From: Peribacillus simplex
GTDB lineage: Bacteria; Bacillota; Bacilli; Bacillales; DSM-1321
DNA: 64,000 nucleotides
Reading direction: 5' to 3'
Assembly (NCBI RefSeq): GCF_900156045.1
Contig: NZ_FTMX01000002.1
Coordinates: 62,001-126,000, forward strand
A program made the translations under genes and the position numbers. Positions within the stretch are counted from its first letter, which is position 1. Each line of letters begins with the position of its first letter. The notes beneath the pieces are model-generated. The model had not been told where the DNA came from. It did not search any database and saw only the letters and a list, made by a program, of their open reading frames with translations. Positions 10,783 through 20,693 of this stretch are shown here, piece by piece.

Positions 10783-12483
10783 TTATGCCATTATTTCGTG
10801 AAGCTTTTGAGTCAGTTCAGCTTTTTCAATTTCAAGAACCTCACCCGTTTTACGGATTTTCACTTCGACGATTCCCTCGGATGCCTTTTTACCAACAGTC
10901 ACCCTTACAGGAAGACCCATCAAGTCAGAGTCTGCGAATTTTACGCCCGCACGTTCTTGACGATCATCCATAAGAACTTCCATGCCTTGTGCCTTTAGAT
11001 CATTATATAAATCTTCTGCCAGGGCAGCCTGAGCCTCATCCTTCATATTGATTGGAATCAAGTGGACCTGGTATGGCGCTAAATTCGCTGGCCAAACCAA
11101 TCCTTTTTCATCGTTGAATTGTTCAGCAACAGCGGCAAGTGTACGGGAAACACCAATGCCGTAACAGCCCATGATCATAGGCTGCGTCCGTCCATTCTCA
11201 TCCAGGAATGTCGCATTCATGGCTTCAGAATATTTAGTTCCCAGTTTGAATACGTGGCCTACCTCAATCCCTTTGGCAAATTTAATATTTCCATTTCCGT
11301 CCGGTGATAGGTCACCCTCTTGGATGAAACGAAGATCTATATAATTGGCCACGTTAAAGTCAGAAGCGGGATTTACGTTCACATAATGGTAGTCTTCCTC
11401 ATTTGCACCACAAATTCCATTAACCATGACCTCGACGGCAACATCCGCAATCACTTCGACTTCAGAAGTGACATTGATTGGTCCAAGAGATCCAATTGTA
11501 CATCCTAAGACTTCTTTCGTCTCATTTGGATCGACCAATTCAACGATTGAAGCGTTATAGAAATTCTTCAGCTTGATATCATTGACCTCATGATCTCCCC
11601 GTACCAAAACAAGCACATACTTTTCATCTACTTTAAACAATAACGATTTTATTAGTTTCTCTGCACCCGTTTTCAAGAATGAAGCAACTTCTTCAATCGT
11701 TTTTTGACCTGGTGTATGAATTTTTTCAAGTGCAATTTGTTCTTCGGAGCTTTTTTCGTATTTTACGCTCACAGGTGCCATTTCAATATTAGCTGCATAA
11801 TCGGAAGTATCAGAATATGCGATGGTATCCTCCCCAATATCAGACAGGACCATGAATTCATGTGTATCCTTACCACCCATTGCCCCGGAATCGGCAATGA
11901 CGGCACGGAAGTTCAACCCACAACGGCTGAATATATTCGAATATGCCGCATATAAATTTTTATAAACAGCATCCAGGCTTTCTTGATTAGCATGGAAAGA
12001 ATACGCATCCTTCATGATGAACTCACGTCCACGCAACAATCCGAAACGCGGTCTTTTTTCATCACGGAATTTGGTTTGGATCTGGTAAACCGTTAATGGA
12101 AGACGCTTATAGGATTTCACTTCATCACGAACTAAGCTGGTTATCACTTCTTCATGTGTGGCACCAAGCGCAAATTCACGGTTGTTGCGATCCTTCAACC
12201 GCATCAACTCTGGACCATAGGTATACCAGCGTCCAGATTCCTGCCAGAATTCGGCTTGCTGTAGAGCCGGCATCAACAGTTCTACCGCACCAGCATTTTC
12301 CATCTCTTCCCGAACGATCGCCTCAACCTTTTGAAGCACCTTCTTTCCAAGCGGCATAAAGCTATAAACCCCGCTGGAGTTTTGTCTCATAAATCCTGCA
12401 CGTAATAGCAGCTGATGACTTTTGATTTCAGCATCTGCAGGCACTTCTCTCAATGTAGGGATCAACGTCATACTTTGTTTCAT
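10783..12483 (-). CDS. proS: Prolyl-tRNA synthetase (bacterial type with editing domain)
   Basis: ProRS charges tRNA-Pro. The 566-residue product is the bacterial long form. It has a class II catalytic core with motif 2 at about 139-158 ([11 protein letters not shown] followed by GREF) and motif 3 at 440-450 (CYGIGVSR). A YbaK-type editing insertion lies at about 225-405, where it would hydrolyse Ala-tRNA-Pro. A C-terminal anticodon-binding domain follows. It has its own promoter candidate and terminator. The leader is too short for a T-box of normal size and I see no T-box motif. Confidence 0.98.
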   Translation of the reverse strand: MKQSMTLIPTLREVPADAEIKSHQLLLRAGFMRQNSSGVYSFMPLGKKVLQKVEAIVREEMENAGAVELLMPALQQAEFWQESGRWYTYGPELMRLKDRNNREFALGATHEEVITSLVRDEVKSYKRLPLTVYQIQTKFRDEKRPRFGLLRGREFIMKDAYSFHANQESLDAVYKNLYAAYSNIFSRCGLNFRAVIADSGAMGGKDTHEFMVLSDIGEDTIAYSDTSDYAANIEMAPVSVKYEKSSEEQIALEKIHTPGQKTIEEVASFLKTGAEKLIKSLLFKVDEKYVLVLVRGDHEVNDIKLKNFYNASIVELVDPNETKEVLGCTIGSLGPINVTSEVEVIADVAVEVMVNGICGANEEDYHYVNVNPASDFNVANYIDLRFIQEGDLSPDGNGNIKFAKGIEVGHVFKLGTKYSEAMNATFLDENGRTQPMIMGCYGIGVSRTLAAVAEQFNDEKGLVWPANLAPYQVHLIPINMKDEAQAALAEDLYNDLKAQGMEVLMDDRQERAGVKFADSDLMGLPVRVTVGKKASEGIVEVKIRKTGEVLEIEKAELTQKLHEIMA

Positions 12484-12620
12484 ATCTGCACCTCTTCAAT
12501 ATTTCCTATAAATTACTTGCGGCTACGGTAAAATTCATACCGCAACTTAAATACGGTCATTTCATACAAAAAAGACTTTCCGCGTTATTCAGAAAAGCTA
12601 ATTTAATATACTCATTCTCG

Positions 12621-12649
12621 ATTATACTTACGATTTCCCTAGAAAACAA
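12621..12649 (-). promoter_or_regulatory. SigmaA-type promoter for proS
   Basis: The minus strand reads TTGTTT (12649-12644), 17 bp, then a consensus TATAAT (12626-12621). It lies between the rasP terminator and proS, about 140 bp upstream of the ATG. The -35 box is weak (only TTG matches). Confidence 0.5.
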
Positions 12650-12694
12650 ACAATTTTCCTAAAACGGTTAAAAAACTAGGAAATCCTTCAGATA

Positions 12695-12730
12695 AGAAAA
12701 CGGCCAACAGATAAATCTGCTGGCCTGTTT
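12695..12730 (-). terminator. Rho-independent terminator after rasP
   Basis: On the minus strand GGCCAGCAGA pairs with TCTGTTGGCC (one G-U pair) around a TTTA loop, followed by GTTTTCTT. It lies about 20 bp after the rasP stop codon and ends the upstream envelope-gene transcript before proS. Confidence 0.9.
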
Positions 12731-12748
12731 TGCATTATCCAACATGTC

Positions 12749-14017
12749 TTACAGGAAGAATCGCTGGATATCATTCCATGTAACGACAATCATCAATAAC
12801 ATCAGCAAAGCAAAGCCGATGAAGTGGACCATTCCTTCTTTTTGACGGTCAATTGGTTTCCCTCTTAAGAATTCGACCACAAAGAATAACAGTCTTCCCC
12901 CATCCAATGCCGGTAGCGGAAGCAGGTTCATGATACCCAGGTTAATGCTGAGCAGCCCTGCCCATTTCATTAACGTGAATATACCTTGTTTCGCTACTTC
13001 CTCAGTTGATTTATATATTCCTACAGGACCTGATAAACTGTCGATCGTAAATCCACCAGTTACGAGGTCACCAAGAATGATGAAGATTTGTTTTGTCCAA
13101 AAATACGTTTCTGTAAAACCATATTGTATAGCTTTAATCGGTGCTTTTTCAACCGGAGGGTAAACACCAATAATGCCGATTTTCTTCCCTTCCCTCTCCA
13201 CTTCTTGTGGAACAACCGGAACTTCTAATGTTTTCCCGTCCCTGTCAACGACGAACTCGATCTCTTGCCCGGGGTTCTTTTGAATGCTTTCCTGAACATC
13301 TCCCCAAGTGGAGACCTCCGTACCTTCTATGGATTGAATGACATCTCCCGATTTTAAACCGGCATTTACAGCCGAACCATCTGGAGTCAACTCACCAAGT
13401 TTCGCTTCATCCACCACGACTCCTTGAAACAGGCCGATCAACACAAAAATGACAAAAGCCAAAACGAAATTCATTGCCGGTCCAGCTACAATCGTCAGGA
13501 AACGATGACCAAGCGACTTTGAGGCAAATTGCCGGTCAAAAGGAGCAATCTGGTTCTCTACACCATTTTCAACGATCACCGCTTCTTTATGAATGGCAAA
13601 CGTTTTAAGTGTATCTTCCTCGCCCTCCTCATAACCAGTAAGGATCAGTTTATGATCAAGATCGATCACTTCAACTTCCACAAGACGAATATCAGGATAT
13701 TTATCTTTATTGTTCAAAATGATTTTGGTAACATGCTCTTCATTATCAAACATCAATCCCACCCGATAGCCGGGCTTCAATTCTATATTCTCAGCGTCTT
13801 CACCAGCCATACGCACGTACCCGCCAAGAGGGAGCAATCGAATGGTATATACGGTTTCCTTCTTTTTATATGTGAATACTTTTGGCCCGAAACCGATTGC
13901 GAACTCACGGCATAAAATTCCTGCTCGCTTTGCAAACACTAAGTGCCCAAGCTCATGGAAAAATACTAAAGCTCCAAAAATGATGATGAACGCTATAATC
14001 GTTTCTAAAGTCTGCAT
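12749..14017 (-). CDS. rasP: Site-2 intramembrane zinc metalloprotease RasP/RseP
   Basis: RasP cleaves membrane anchors of anti-sigma factors and clears signal-peptide remnants. In B. subtilis it activates SigW through RsiW and affects cell division. The 422-residue product has a first membrane segment ending in the zinc motif HELGH (21-25), a second segment at about 174-197, a PDZ domain (about 205-285), and the third zinc-ligand motif LDGG (371-374). A last membrane helix lies at about 396-414. It lies 7 bp after dxr (ATG start) and is followed by a terminator. Confidence 0.97.
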   Translation of the reverse strand: MQTLETIIAFIIIFGALVFFHELGHLVFAKRAGILCREFAIGFGPKVFTYKKKETVYTIRLLPLGGYVRMAGEDAENIELKPGYRVGLMFDNEEHVTKIILNNKDKYPDIRLVEVEVIDLDHKLILTGYEEGEEDTLKTFAIHKEAVIVENGVENQIAPFDRQFASKSLGHRFLTIVAGPAMNFVLAFVIFVLIGLFQGVVVDEAKLGELTPDGSAVNAGLKSGDVIQSIEGTEVSTWGDVQESIQKNPGQEIEFVVDRDGKTLEVPVVPQEVEREGKKIGIIGVYPPVEKAPIKAIQYGFTETYFWTKQIFIILGDLVTGGFTIDSLSGPVGIYKSTEEVAKQGIFTLMKWAGLLSINLGIMNLLPLPALDGGRLLFFVVEFLRGKPIDRQKEGMVHFIGFALLMLLMIVVTWNDIQRFFL

Positions 14018-14024
14018 GTTCCGG

Positions 14025-15185
14025 TCACCTATCTTTCACTAAAGATTCTATATACTGCCTTGTCATATTATCTACTTCCTGAATCGTTTCTAAATCTGGA
14101 AGGGCTATGACGGAATGCTGATTCAGCGCTTTTTCAATTAACGTTTCAATCTCAAGGAAGGTTACCTTTCCAGATAAGAATGCAGAGACTGCGGCTTCAT
14201 TGGCGGCATTCAACACAGTAGTCATCGTTCCGCCCATTTTACCTGCTTTATATGCGAATTGCAAACAAGGATATCTGGTGAAATCCATATCGCTAAAATG
14301 CAGTTTGCCTGCTTCAGCAAGATTAAGTCGTTTGCGACCTGCAAGCGGAATACGGTCTGGATATGTAAGTGCATATTGTATCGGCACCCGCATATCCGGC
14401 GTACCCAGTTGTGCTATCACGCTGGAGTCATGAAACTCAACCATGGAATGGATGATGCTCTCCTTATGTAGCAATACATCAATTTTATCGTAGGGAAGAT
14501 CGAATAGCCAGTGGGCCTCAATAACTTCCAATCCTTTATTCATCATTGATGCTGAATCGATCGTGATTTTAGCTCCCATTGACCAGTTCGGATGGTTCAG
14601 TGCCTCTTCCACCGTTACATCCTTCAATTCTTCCCTGGTCCGATCTCGAAAACTGCCTCCCGAAGCGGTAATGACCAGACGTTCTATATTTTTTTCCTTT
14701 TCACCTTGCAATGCCTGAAAAATAGCGGAATGCTCACTGTCAACCGGCAGCAATCTGACCCCCGCTTTTTTTGCTTCACTTAAGACCAAATGACCTGCTG
14801 TCACCAATGTCTCCTTGTTGGCGATAGCAATATCTTTTTTAGCCTTTATTGCTTGAAGGGTCGGATAAAGACCCACGCTTCCGATGACAGCATTGACCAA
14901 TATCGTCGCCTGACCATAAACAGCAACAGCAGTCAATCCCTCATCTCCATACATGAACTCGATATCTTTGCGGCTGGAGAATTCACTTTTCAAAACATGA
15001 TAATCTTCTTCCGTCTGGACTGAAACCAGTTTCGGTTCAAACTCTTGTATATAAGTCCTGACCAATTCTATATTCTTTCCAGCAGAAAGCGCCACGATCT
15101 TGAATTGATCTGGATGGGACCTAACTACATCCGCTGTTTGTTGACCAATCGATCCTGTCGCGCCCAAAAGGCTGATATTTTTCAA
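14025..15185 (-). CDS. dxr: 1-deoxy-D-xylulose 5-phosphate reductoisomerase
   Basis: Dxr converts DXP to 2-C-methylerythritol 4-phosphate with NADPH, the committed step of the MEP isoprenoid pathway; it feeds UppS next door. The N-terminal dinucleotide-binding loop GATGSIG is present, as are [16 protein letters not shown] and [10 protein letters not shown] in the active-site region. The ATG at 15194 directly touches the AGGAG ribosome-binding site. A TTG nine bases downstream at 15185 has about 8-nt spacing and gives the start [11 protein letters not shown] seen in relatives, so I place the start there. The ATG remains possible. Confidence 0.96.
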   Translation of the reverse strand: MKNISLLGATGSIGQQTADVVRSHPDQFKIVALSAGKNIELVRTYIQEFEPKLVSVQTEEDYHVLKSEFSSRKDIEFMYGDEGLTAVAVYGQATILVNAVIGSVGLYPTLQAIKAKKDIAIANKETLVTAGHLVLSEAKKAGVRLLPVDSEHSAIFQALQGEKEKNIERLVITASGGSFRDRTREELKDVTVEEALNHPNWSMGAKITIDSASMMNKGLEVIEAHWLFDLPYDKIDVLLHKESIIHSMVEFHDSSVIAQLGTPDMRVPIQYALTYPDRIPLAGRKRLNLAEAGKLHFSDMDFTRYPCLQFAYKAGKMGGTMTTVLNAANEAAVSAFLSGKVTFLEIETLIEKALNQHSVIALPDLETIQEVDNMTRQYIESLVKDR

Positions 15186-15227
15186 ATTGTTCATCTCCTA
15201 ATTCAATAACGCTTGCCTATATTTATA

Positions 15228-16025
15228 TTATAAAACATGCAATAAATGCAAAATCGGTAAAATGAATATCACGCTATCAAGCCTGTCCAAAATTCCTCCA
15301 TGTCCCGGAAGAAGCTTCCCTGAATCTTTTACGCCATAATGACGTTTATACGCCGATTGGACAAGATCACCCAATTGCCCGAATACACCAATGATTAATG
15401 AAATCAATAATAATTGGAATAACGTGTAGTCAAGGTTGGAGAAGGCGTAAAATAGAACACCCACTATCATAGCGGAAAATAACCCGCCGATAAATCCTTC
15501 CACCGTCTTGTTTGGACTTATTTCTGGCCAAAGCTTTCTTTTACCAAGTGATTTACCAATGAAGTAGGCTCCGGAATCGGTTGCCCAGATCGTAAATAGG
15601 GTAAGCAGGATATAGATCAGCCCCAACCCCAAAGAGTCACGTGTTTCAAATAGGTAGTAGAAACCTATCCCCAAGTATAGGATTGAAATCACTAGAAAGC
15701 CTGCGTCATCAAATGTAAAACGGTTTTTTGAAACGACTGTATAAAGTAACAGCAGCAAAACCCCGATTAAGAAGACTTGAACTTTATCGTAATTTATTTC
15801 CGCTAAAAAAGCGGTATGCTCTTTAGGCAATAAAAGCACCCACAATAATATGTGTGAAAGAAATGCTTCAAAAGACAGTACACGTAACTTTTTCATTTTC
15901 ATCAGTTCATACAAACCAATTGACCCTAACAGATAAACCGTCAGTAAAAAGGGAGTGCCCCCTAAAATGACTAGTGGAATGAAGATAGCGGCAACTACGA
16001 CCGCCGTAATAATTCGTTGTTTCAT
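15228..16025 (-). CDS. cdsA: Phosphatidate cytidylyltransferase CdsA
   Basis: CdsA makes CDP-diacylglycerol from phosphatidic acid and CTP, the branch point to phosphatidylglycerol, cardiolipin and phosphatidylethanolamine. The 265-residue product, started at MKQRIITAVV, is a polytopic membrane protein with about eight hydrophobic segments. Its family signature, LGKRKLWPEISPNKTVEG followed by a C-terminal GILDRLDSVIF, is intact. Upstream in-frame codons overlap uppS and are not needed. It lies 25 bp downstream of uppS and about 40 bp upstream of dxr. Confidence 0.96.
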   Translation of the reverse strand: MKQRIITAVVVAAIFIPLVILGGTPFLLTVYLLGSIGLYELMKMKKLRVLSFEAFLSHILLWVLLLPKEHTAFLAEINYDKVQVFLIGVLLLLLYTVVSKNRFTFDDAGFLVISILYLGIGFYYLFETRDSLGLGLIYILLTLFTIWATDSGAYFIGKSLGKRKLWPEISPNKTVEGFIGGLFSAMIVGVLFYAFSNLDYTLFQLLLISLIIGVFGQLGDLVQSAYKRHYGVKDSGKLLPGHGGILDRLDSVIFILPILHLLHVL

Positions 16026-16050
16026 TATTCCATTTTCCTCGCCTTCTACA

Positions 16051-16824
16051 TTAAACGCCACCGAATCTTCGTGAACGCTTTTGATACTCCTCAACTGCCT
16101 GCAATAAATGCTCTTCACTAAAATCCGGCCATAGAACCTCAGTAAACCACATTTCAGTATAAGCCGCCTGCCAAAGCATGAAATTACTTAAACGGATTTC
16201 ACCGCTTGTACGGATCAGTAAATCAGGATCCGATAAATGTTTGGTCATCAGGTAACTGGATAGCATTTCCTCAGTTACATTTTCCATTATTATACCATTC
16301 TTAGCATCTTGAATGATGTTATTCACTGCAGATACAATCTCCCCGCGGCTTCCATAATTCAGGGCAAAATTCAGAATCATCCCATCATTGCCTTTGGTGT
16401 CTTCCATTGCCCGTTTAACGGCACTTTGAGTATGTGACGGAATGAGAGACAAGTCCCCTATCATTTCAACTCTTACATTTTCAGAAATGAGCTCGGGTAA
16501 AAATGTCCCAAGAAATTCCTGTGGAAGCTTCATCAAAAAGTCGACTTCACTTTTCGGACGTTTCCAATTTTCAGTGGAAAACGCATAGACTGTCAAAGTT
16601 TTGACCCCTAATTTATTGGCAACTTTCGTAATTCTACGAACGGTTTTCATACCTTCATGATGACCCGCCACACGTGGCAATGCACGCTTTTTGGCCCAAC
16701 GGCCGTTCCCATCCATGATGATGGCGATATGCTGAGGAACATCAAACTGTTTAATATGCTGAATCCTATTTGTTACATCGGAAGAAGCATCTTTTTTAAC
16801 GAAACGCTTCCAAAGTGAATACAT
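16051..16824 (-). CDS. uppS: Undecaprenyl diphosphate synthase (isoprenyl transferase) UppS
   Basis: UppS is a cis-prenyltransferase that extends farnesyl diphosphate with eight isopentenyl units to the C55 lipid carrier used for peptidoglycan and teichoic acid synthesis. The 257-residue product has the conserved IIMDGNGRWAKKR, with catalytic Asp38, and later TVYAFSTENWKRP and LLIRTSGEIRLSNFMLWQ. The ATG has a GGGGG ribosome-binding site. A 399-bp gap with a candidate promoter separates it from frr, so it may be expressed separately from the ribosomal genes. Confidence 0.97.
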   Translation of the reverse strand: MYSLWKRFVKKDASSDVTNRIQHIKQFDVPQHIAIIMDGNGRWAKKRALPRVAGHHEGMKTVRRITKVANKLGVKTLTVYAFSTENWKRPKSEVDFLMKLPQEFLGTFLPELISENVRVEMIGDLSLIPSHTQSAVKRAMEDTKGNDGMILNFALNYGSRGEIVSAVNNIIQDAKNGIIMENVTEEMLSSYLMTKHLSDPDLLIRTSGEIRLSNFMLWQAAYTEMWFTEVLWPDFSEEHLLQAVEEYQKRSRRFGGV

Positions 16825-17223
16825 ATGTTAGTCCCCCATCAGGTTGTACTTATCTCTCTACAAAGGCAAAGTTTTCGTGCACTATGTATAGCGAGCTTTC
16901 TGCCGCTTAAAAAGAATCTATATTATAATATCAAAAAAAAACTGGTTCTCATATTATTATTATGAAAATTATTTCTTCATTAGAAGCTAGAAAGGGAGAA
17001 ATCATTACTTCTTTTTTTGTAAAACCGGTTATGATCACCATGAAAAATGCAAAAAAAGGACCACCTCCAACGTTTGCATGCAACATACTAACTCAAGGAG
17101 TAATCATTATCGGAGAAACCTTATTATAACAGTTTTCTCCTTTAAGCACACCTATATGTTAGAACCAAGACATGACCCGGTATGGATTCGGCCCTCTTTA
17201 TTTAATCAATTCTTCAACGGAAA
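16825..17223 (-). other. frr-uppS intergenic region (399 bp), no gene seen
   Basis: No coding frame of note is present. The region is AT-rich. It holds a candidate extended -10 promoter inside a 7-bp inverted repeat (17112-17140), a TTGCATGCAA palindrome (17084-17093), T runs of 7 and 9 without convincing stems before them, and a second TATAAT near 16923-16928 without a clear -35 box. I see no riboswitch class that I recognise. Confidence 0.6.
17112..17140 (-). promoter_or_regulatory. Extended -10 promoter candidate within an inverted repeat, upstream of uppS
   Basis: The minus strand has TGTTATAAT with the -10 hexamer at 17128-17123. It is flanked symmetrically by GGAGAAA and TTTCTCC (plus-strand coordinates 17112-17118 and 17134-17140). 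The -35 region is poor. The repeat could be an operator or an RNA hairpin; no regulator can be named. Confidence 0.4.
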
Positions 17224-17781
17224 TTATACTTCCAAAATTTCTTTTTCTTTATCTTTTGTAATTTCATCGATTTTCGTGATATTGCCATCTGTCATCTTTT
17301 GGATGTCCTCAGCATAGCCACGTAAATCATCTTCAGTGATTTCACCGCTTTTTTCAAGCTTTTTCAAATCATCATTAGCATCTCGACGCACATTACGGAC
17401 AGCTATTTTCGCTTCTTCCGCTTCTTTTTTCACAACTTTCACAAGCTCTTTTCTGCGCTCTTCAGTTAACGCCGGAATGGCTATCCTTATGACCGATCCA
17501 TCATTAGAAGGATTTAAGCCTAAGTCTGATTTTAAAATAGCCTTTTCGATTTCACCCAATACCGTTTTATCATATGGTTGAATGACTAATAATCTAGCTT
17601 CCGGGACAGAAATGCCAGCCACTTGATTAACTGGTGTCGGCGAACCATAATAATCAATCGAGATTCTATCAAGCAATGAGGCATTTGCCCTTCCGGCACG
17701 GATGCTTGCTAATTCACGTGTGTACGCTCCAATGGCTTTTTCCATTTTCGTTTTCGCATTCGAAATAACTTGTTTCGGCAT
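17224..17781 (-). CDS. frr: Ribosome recycling factor
   Basis: RRF works with EF-G to split post-termination ribosomes. The 185-residue product has the standard length and the family stretches [18 protein letters not shown] near the N terminus and [20 protein letters not shown] in the second half of the three-helix domain. It starts 3 bp after the pyrH stop codon, so the two genes are surely co-transcribed. Confidence 0.98.
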   Translation of the reverse strand: MPKQVISNAKTKMEKAIGAYTRELASIRAGRANASLLDRISIDYYGSPTPVNQVAGISVPEARLLVIQPYDKTVLGEIEKAILKSDLGLNPSNDGSVIRIAIPALTEERRKELVKVVKKEAEEAKIAVRNVRRDANDDLKKLEKSGEITEDDLRGYAEDIQKMTDGNITKIDEITKDKEKEILEV

Positions 17782-17784
17782 CTT

Positions 17785-18507
17785 TTATTTCCCCCTTACG
17801 ATAGTTCCAAGCGTTTCGCCTAAAACGGCCCGTTTAATATTGCCCTTTTCCATAATCGAGAAGACGATCAATGGAATATCATTGTCCATGCATAGTGAGG
17901 ACGCAGTTGAATCCATTACTTCTAACCCTTCTTTAATCACATCAAGATAGGAAAGTTTATCATACTTCACTGCATTTTTGTCCTTAACCGGATCTGCATT
18001 GTATACGCCATCCACATTATTCTTCGCCATCAAGATGACATCAGCTTCAATTTCAGCAGCACGCAGGGCGGCAGTGGTATCCGTTGAGAAGTATGGATTA
18101 CCTGTACCAGCTGCAAAAATCACCACTCTCTTTTTCTCTAGGTGCCTGATTGCACGGCGTCTAATGTATGGTTCTGCGACTTGTCTCATCTCAATGGAAG
18201 TTTGCACGCGCGTTTCAATTCCAAGCTGATCAAGGCTGTCTTGTAATGCCAATGAGTTCATGACTGTAGCCAGCATCCCCATATAATCGGCATTAGCACG
18301 ATCCATGCCCATTTCACTGCCTATTTTTCCGCGCCAAATGTTTCCGCCGCCGACGACAACAGCCACTTCCACATCAAGCTCAGCCACTTCCTTGACTTGT
18401 TCAGCAATGGATTTAATTACTGCAGGGTTAATTCCAAACCCTTCTTCACCGGCTAATGCTTCACCACTTAGTTTTAGAACGACACGTTTATATTTAGCGT
18501 TACTCAT
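17785..18507 (-). CDS. pyrH: UMP kinase PyrH
   Basis: PyrH phosphorylates UMP to UDP and belongs to the amino acid kinase fold; it is regulated allosterically by GTP and UTP. I start it at the ATG at 18507, which has a TTGGAGG site with 5-nt spacing, giving 240 residues. The N-terminal [12 protein letters not shown], the [11 protein letters not shown] nucleotide-binding loop and the central [17 protein letters not shown] motif are intact. It follows the tsf terminator and forms a pair with frr. Confidence 0.97.
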   Translation of the reverse strand: MSNAKYKRVVLKLSGEALAGEEGFGINPAVIKSIAEQVKEVAELDVEVAVVVGGGNIWRGKIGSEMGMDRANADYMGMLATVMNSLALQDSLDQLGIETRVQTSIEMRQVAEPYIRRRAIRHLEKKRVVIFAAGTGNPYFSTDTTAALRAAEIEADVILMAKNNVDGVYNADPVKDKNAVKYDKLSYLDVIKEGLEVMDSTASSLCMDNDIPLIVFSIMEKGNIKRAVLGETLGTIVRGK

Positions 18508-18584
18508 GAGAACCTCCAACTATGTAATCTTTTCATTCGTTCATCATGCTTTCTTGCAATACTACCAAAAATTCATGACATTTC

Positions 18585-18616
18585 AAAAAATAGGGAACAC
18601 AAGAGTGTTCCCTATT
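18585..18616 (-). terminator. Rho-independent terminator after tsf
   Basis: On the minus strand TAGGGAACAC pairs perfectly with GTGTTCCCTA around a TCTT loop and is followed by six T. It begins just after the tsf stop codon and separates the rpsB-tsf unit from pyrH-frr. Confidence 0.92.
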
Positions 18617-18632
18617 ATTAATTATCTGACAA

Positions 18633-19517
18633 TTAGTCTTTTTTAACTTGATTCATTACCTCTTCAGCAAAGTTTTCTTGACGTTTTTCAAGACCTTCCC
18701 CTACTTCATAGCGAACGAATGATTGGATTTTTCCGCCTTTTGATTCAACGAATTGTCCCACTTTTTGATCAGGGTTCTTAACGAAAGCTTGTTCGTTAAC
18801 ACAGATTTCTTCGTAGAATTTATTGATACGTCCTTCAACCATTTTCGCAACGATTTTTTCAGGTTTTCCTTCATTAAGAGCTTGCTGAGTAAGAACTTCG
18901 CGTTCGCGTTCTAGTTCGCTGGCATCTACTTGGTCACGAGAGATATATTTAGGGTTAATTGCAGCGATATGCATTGAAACGCCTTTAGCTGCCTCTTCGT
19001 CTGTTGTACCTTCAAGAACTGATAGTACGCTGATGCGTCCACCCATGTGAAGGTATGCACCAAATGCGTCGTTATCTGTTTTAGAAACGACTTGGAAACG
19101 GCGAAGAGTTAATTTTTCCCCGATTTTTGCTACAGCAGCATTGATATGATCTGCAACTTTTGCTCCATTTTCCATTGTTTGCTCAAGAGCTGCTTCAACG
19201 CTTTCAGGTTTGTTAGCAAGAAGGAATGAAGCCAATTCTTTAACAAGAATTTGGAAGCCTTCATTTTTAGCAACGAAATCAGTTTCTGAGTTCACTTCAA
19301 GAATAACCGCTTGGTTTCCTTCTACAACGATTGAAGTTAAACCTTCAGCAGCAATACGGTCGCCTTTGTTAGCAGCTTTTGCAATCCCTTTTTCACGTAG
19401 GAAATCGATTGCCTTTTCCATATCGCCTTCTGTTTGTACAAGTGCCTTTTTACAGTCCATCATACCGGCACCAGTTTTTTCACGCAATTCTTTGACTAAT
19501 TGTGCAGTGATTGCCAT
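18633..19517 (-). CDS. tsf: Elongation factor Ts
   Basis: EF-Ts is the guanine nucleotide exchange factor for EF-Tu. The 293-residue product begins at [19 protein letters not shown] with a GAGGAGG ribosome-binding site; the six upstream in-frame codons are not needed. The second conserved motif, [15 protein letters not shown], is at about 75-90. It follows rpsB after a 308-bp gap that holds a terminator and an inverted repeat, unlike the tight rpsB-tsf spacing of many bacteria. Confidence 0.98.
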   Translation of the reverse strand: MAITAQLVKELREKTGAGMMDCKKALVQTEGDMEKAIDFLREKGIAKAANKGDRIAAEGLTSIVVEGNQAVILEVNSETDFVAKNEGFQILVKELASFLLANKPESVEAALEQTMENGAKVADHINAAVAKIGEKLTLRRFQVVSKTDNDAFGAYLHMGGRISVLSVLEGTTDEEAAKGVSMHIAAINPKYISRDQVDASELEREREVLTQQALNEGKPEKIVAKMVEGRINKFYEEICVNEQAFVKNPDQKVGQFVESKGGKIQSFVRYEVGEGLEKRQENFAEEVMNQVKKD

Positions 19518-19625
19518 AATATATATCCTCCTCAAATTAAATGCAGTTTATTCAATCTTTACCCATTATTGCCAAAAATACTTGTTATCATCAAAGAAAA
19601 TAACGAGTCTTGACAATTTTTCTGA

Positions 19626-19679
19626 AAAATCATCAACTTTTTCAGTCAATTTGACGGAACTAAACCAGTTGATGATTTT
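19626..19679 (-). repeat. Perfect 13-bp inverted repeat in the tsf leader
   Basis: AAAATCATCAACT and AGTTGATGATTTT are exact inverted copies separated by 28 nt. The loop itself contains GTCAATTTGAC (19645-19655), so a two-tier hairpin is possible. It lies about 110 bp upstream of tsf. It lacks a T tract on the minus strand directly after the stem apart from the stem's own Ts, so it is not a standard terminator. Confidence 0.7.
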
Positions 19680-19752
19680 CATCTCTCAAAAATCGCCCAT
19701 ACCTTTTAAAAAAGACATTCCGTACAGTGATTTTATGTATGTTTATTTAGTG

Positions 19753-19796
19753 CAAAAAAAAGGGATAAAAGGCATTATCCTCTTATCACCTTTTTT
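19753..19796 (-). terminator. Rho-independent terminator between rpsB and tsf
   Basis: On the minus strand GGTGATAAGAGG pairs with CCTTTTATCCC through about 11 bp with one bulged base, around an ATAATG loop, followed by eight T. It lies about 30 bp after the rpsB stop codon and should reduce transcription into tsf. Confidence 0.75.
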
Positions 19797-19825
19797 CTTA
19801 CTGAATAAGCAACCTTTTTTACTTA

Positions 19826-20539
19826 TTAAGCAGTAGTTGTTTCAGTTGCTGTTTCTTCGCCTTGTTTAGCTTCTAAGATAGCATCTGCCATTTTACCTGT
19901 TAATAATTTAACAGCACGGATTGCATCGTCATTCGCAGGAATAACTACATCGATTTCATCCGGATCACAGTTTGTATCAACGATACCAACAAGTGGAATG
20001 TGTAATTTGTGTGCTTCCGCAACAGCAATACGCTCTTTGCGAGGGTCGATAACGAAGATCGCATCTGGAAGAGTCTTCATATCTTTAATGCCGCCTAAGA
20101 ATTTTTCTAAGCGATCCCATTCTTTTTTAAGTTGGATAACTTCTTTTTTAGGAAGGACTTCGAAAGTTCCGTTTTCTTCCATTTTTTCGATATCTTTAAG
20201 ACGAGCGATACGTTTTTGGATTGTTTCAAAGTTTGTTAAAGTTCCACCTAACCAACGTTGGTTTACATAGTACATACCAGAACGGATAGCTTCTTCTTTA
20301 ACAGATTCTTGAGCTTGTTTTTTAGTTCCGACGAAAAGAACAGTACCACCGTTAGCAGCTAGTTCTTTCACGAAGTTATAAGCTTCTTCAACCTTTTTAA
20401 CTGTTTTTTGAAGGTCGATGATGTAGATGCCGTTACGCTCAGTGAAGATATATTTCTTCATTTTCGGGTTCCAGCGACGTGTTTGGTGTCCGAAATGTAC
20501 ACCAGCTTCAAGCAATTGTTTCATAGAAATGACTGACAT
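19826..20539 (-). CDS. rpsB: 30S ribosomal protein S2
   Basis: S2 sits on the 30S solvent side and is required for S1-like and platform assembly. I start it at the ATG at 20539, which follows TTAGGAGGAACTAAA, giving 237 residues; the 47-codon upstream extension is leader sequence. The start [20 protein letters not shown] and the later [18 protein letters not shown] and [20 protein letters not shown] are diagnostic. A good promoter lies about 115 bp upstream and a terminator follows. Confidence 0.98.
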   Translation of the reverse strand: MSVISMKQLLEAGVHFGHQTRRWNPKMKKYIFTERNGIYIIDLQKTVKKVEEAYNFVKELAANGGTVLFVGTKKQAQESVKEEAIRSGMYYVNQRWLGGTLTNFETIQKRIARLKDIEKMEENGTFEVLPKKEVIQLKKEWDRLEKFLGGIKDMKTLPDAIFVIDPRKERIAVAEAHKLHIPLVGIVDTNCDPDEIDVVIPANDDAIRAVKLLTGKMADAILEAKQGEETATETTTA

Positions 20540-20655
20540 TTTAGTTCCTCCTAAATGGTTTTGTTTTTCCTCCGCACCGATCATTTTCATACAGAAACTG
20601 TCGTAACAGCACCATCTGCAAGAATCACGGGGCGTGTGTATTAACACCATTTCAT

Positions 20656-20684
20656 AATATATCATAATGGCTCTGTACAATCAA
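20656..20684 (-). promoter_or_regulatory. SigmaA-type promoter for rpsB
   Basis: The minus strand reads TTGATT (20684-20679), a 17-bp spacer, and TATATT (20661-20656), with TG one base upstream of the -10 box. It lies between swrB and rpsB and would give a leader of about 110 nt. That leader has small potential stems such as CTGT-TACG-ACAG, but no known leader class that I recognise. Confidence 0.7.
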
Positions 20685-20693
20685 GAGATAACT

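Larger units (their letters stand above)
19518..19825 (-). other. rpsB-tsf intergenic region (308 bp), structured, no gene seen
   Basis: No coding frame of note. It holds the rpsB terminator (19753-19796) and, nearer tsf, a perfect 13-bp inverted repeat (19626-19638 with 19667-19679) enclosing a smaller palindrome. The arrangement suggests that tsf expression is set by partial read-through or by a separate promoter, but no convincing promoter is visible. Confidence 0.6.

Noticed and set aside
12484..12620. Possible T-box leader of proS
   Set aside because: The leader is only about 130 nt and lacks the T-box sequence and a specifier-loop/antiterminator layout. A small TTGCGG/CCGCAA hairpin is present, but it is not diagnostic.
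17030..17065. Terminator after frr (T7 run following GGAGGTGGTCC)
   Set aside because: The possible stem before the T run is only about three pairs; it does not meet the pattern of an intrinsic terminator.
19210..19836. 208-codon plus-strand open frame opposite tsf and the tsf-rpsB gap
   Set aside because: Antisense to tsf and then runs through the terminator and inverted repeat; the sequence looks random and no promoter is visible.
20540..20680. 47-codon N-terminal extension of rpsB
   Set aside because: It lies in the mRNA leader and covers the promoter; S2 proteins start at the [10 protein letters not shown] position, which has a clear AGGAGG site.
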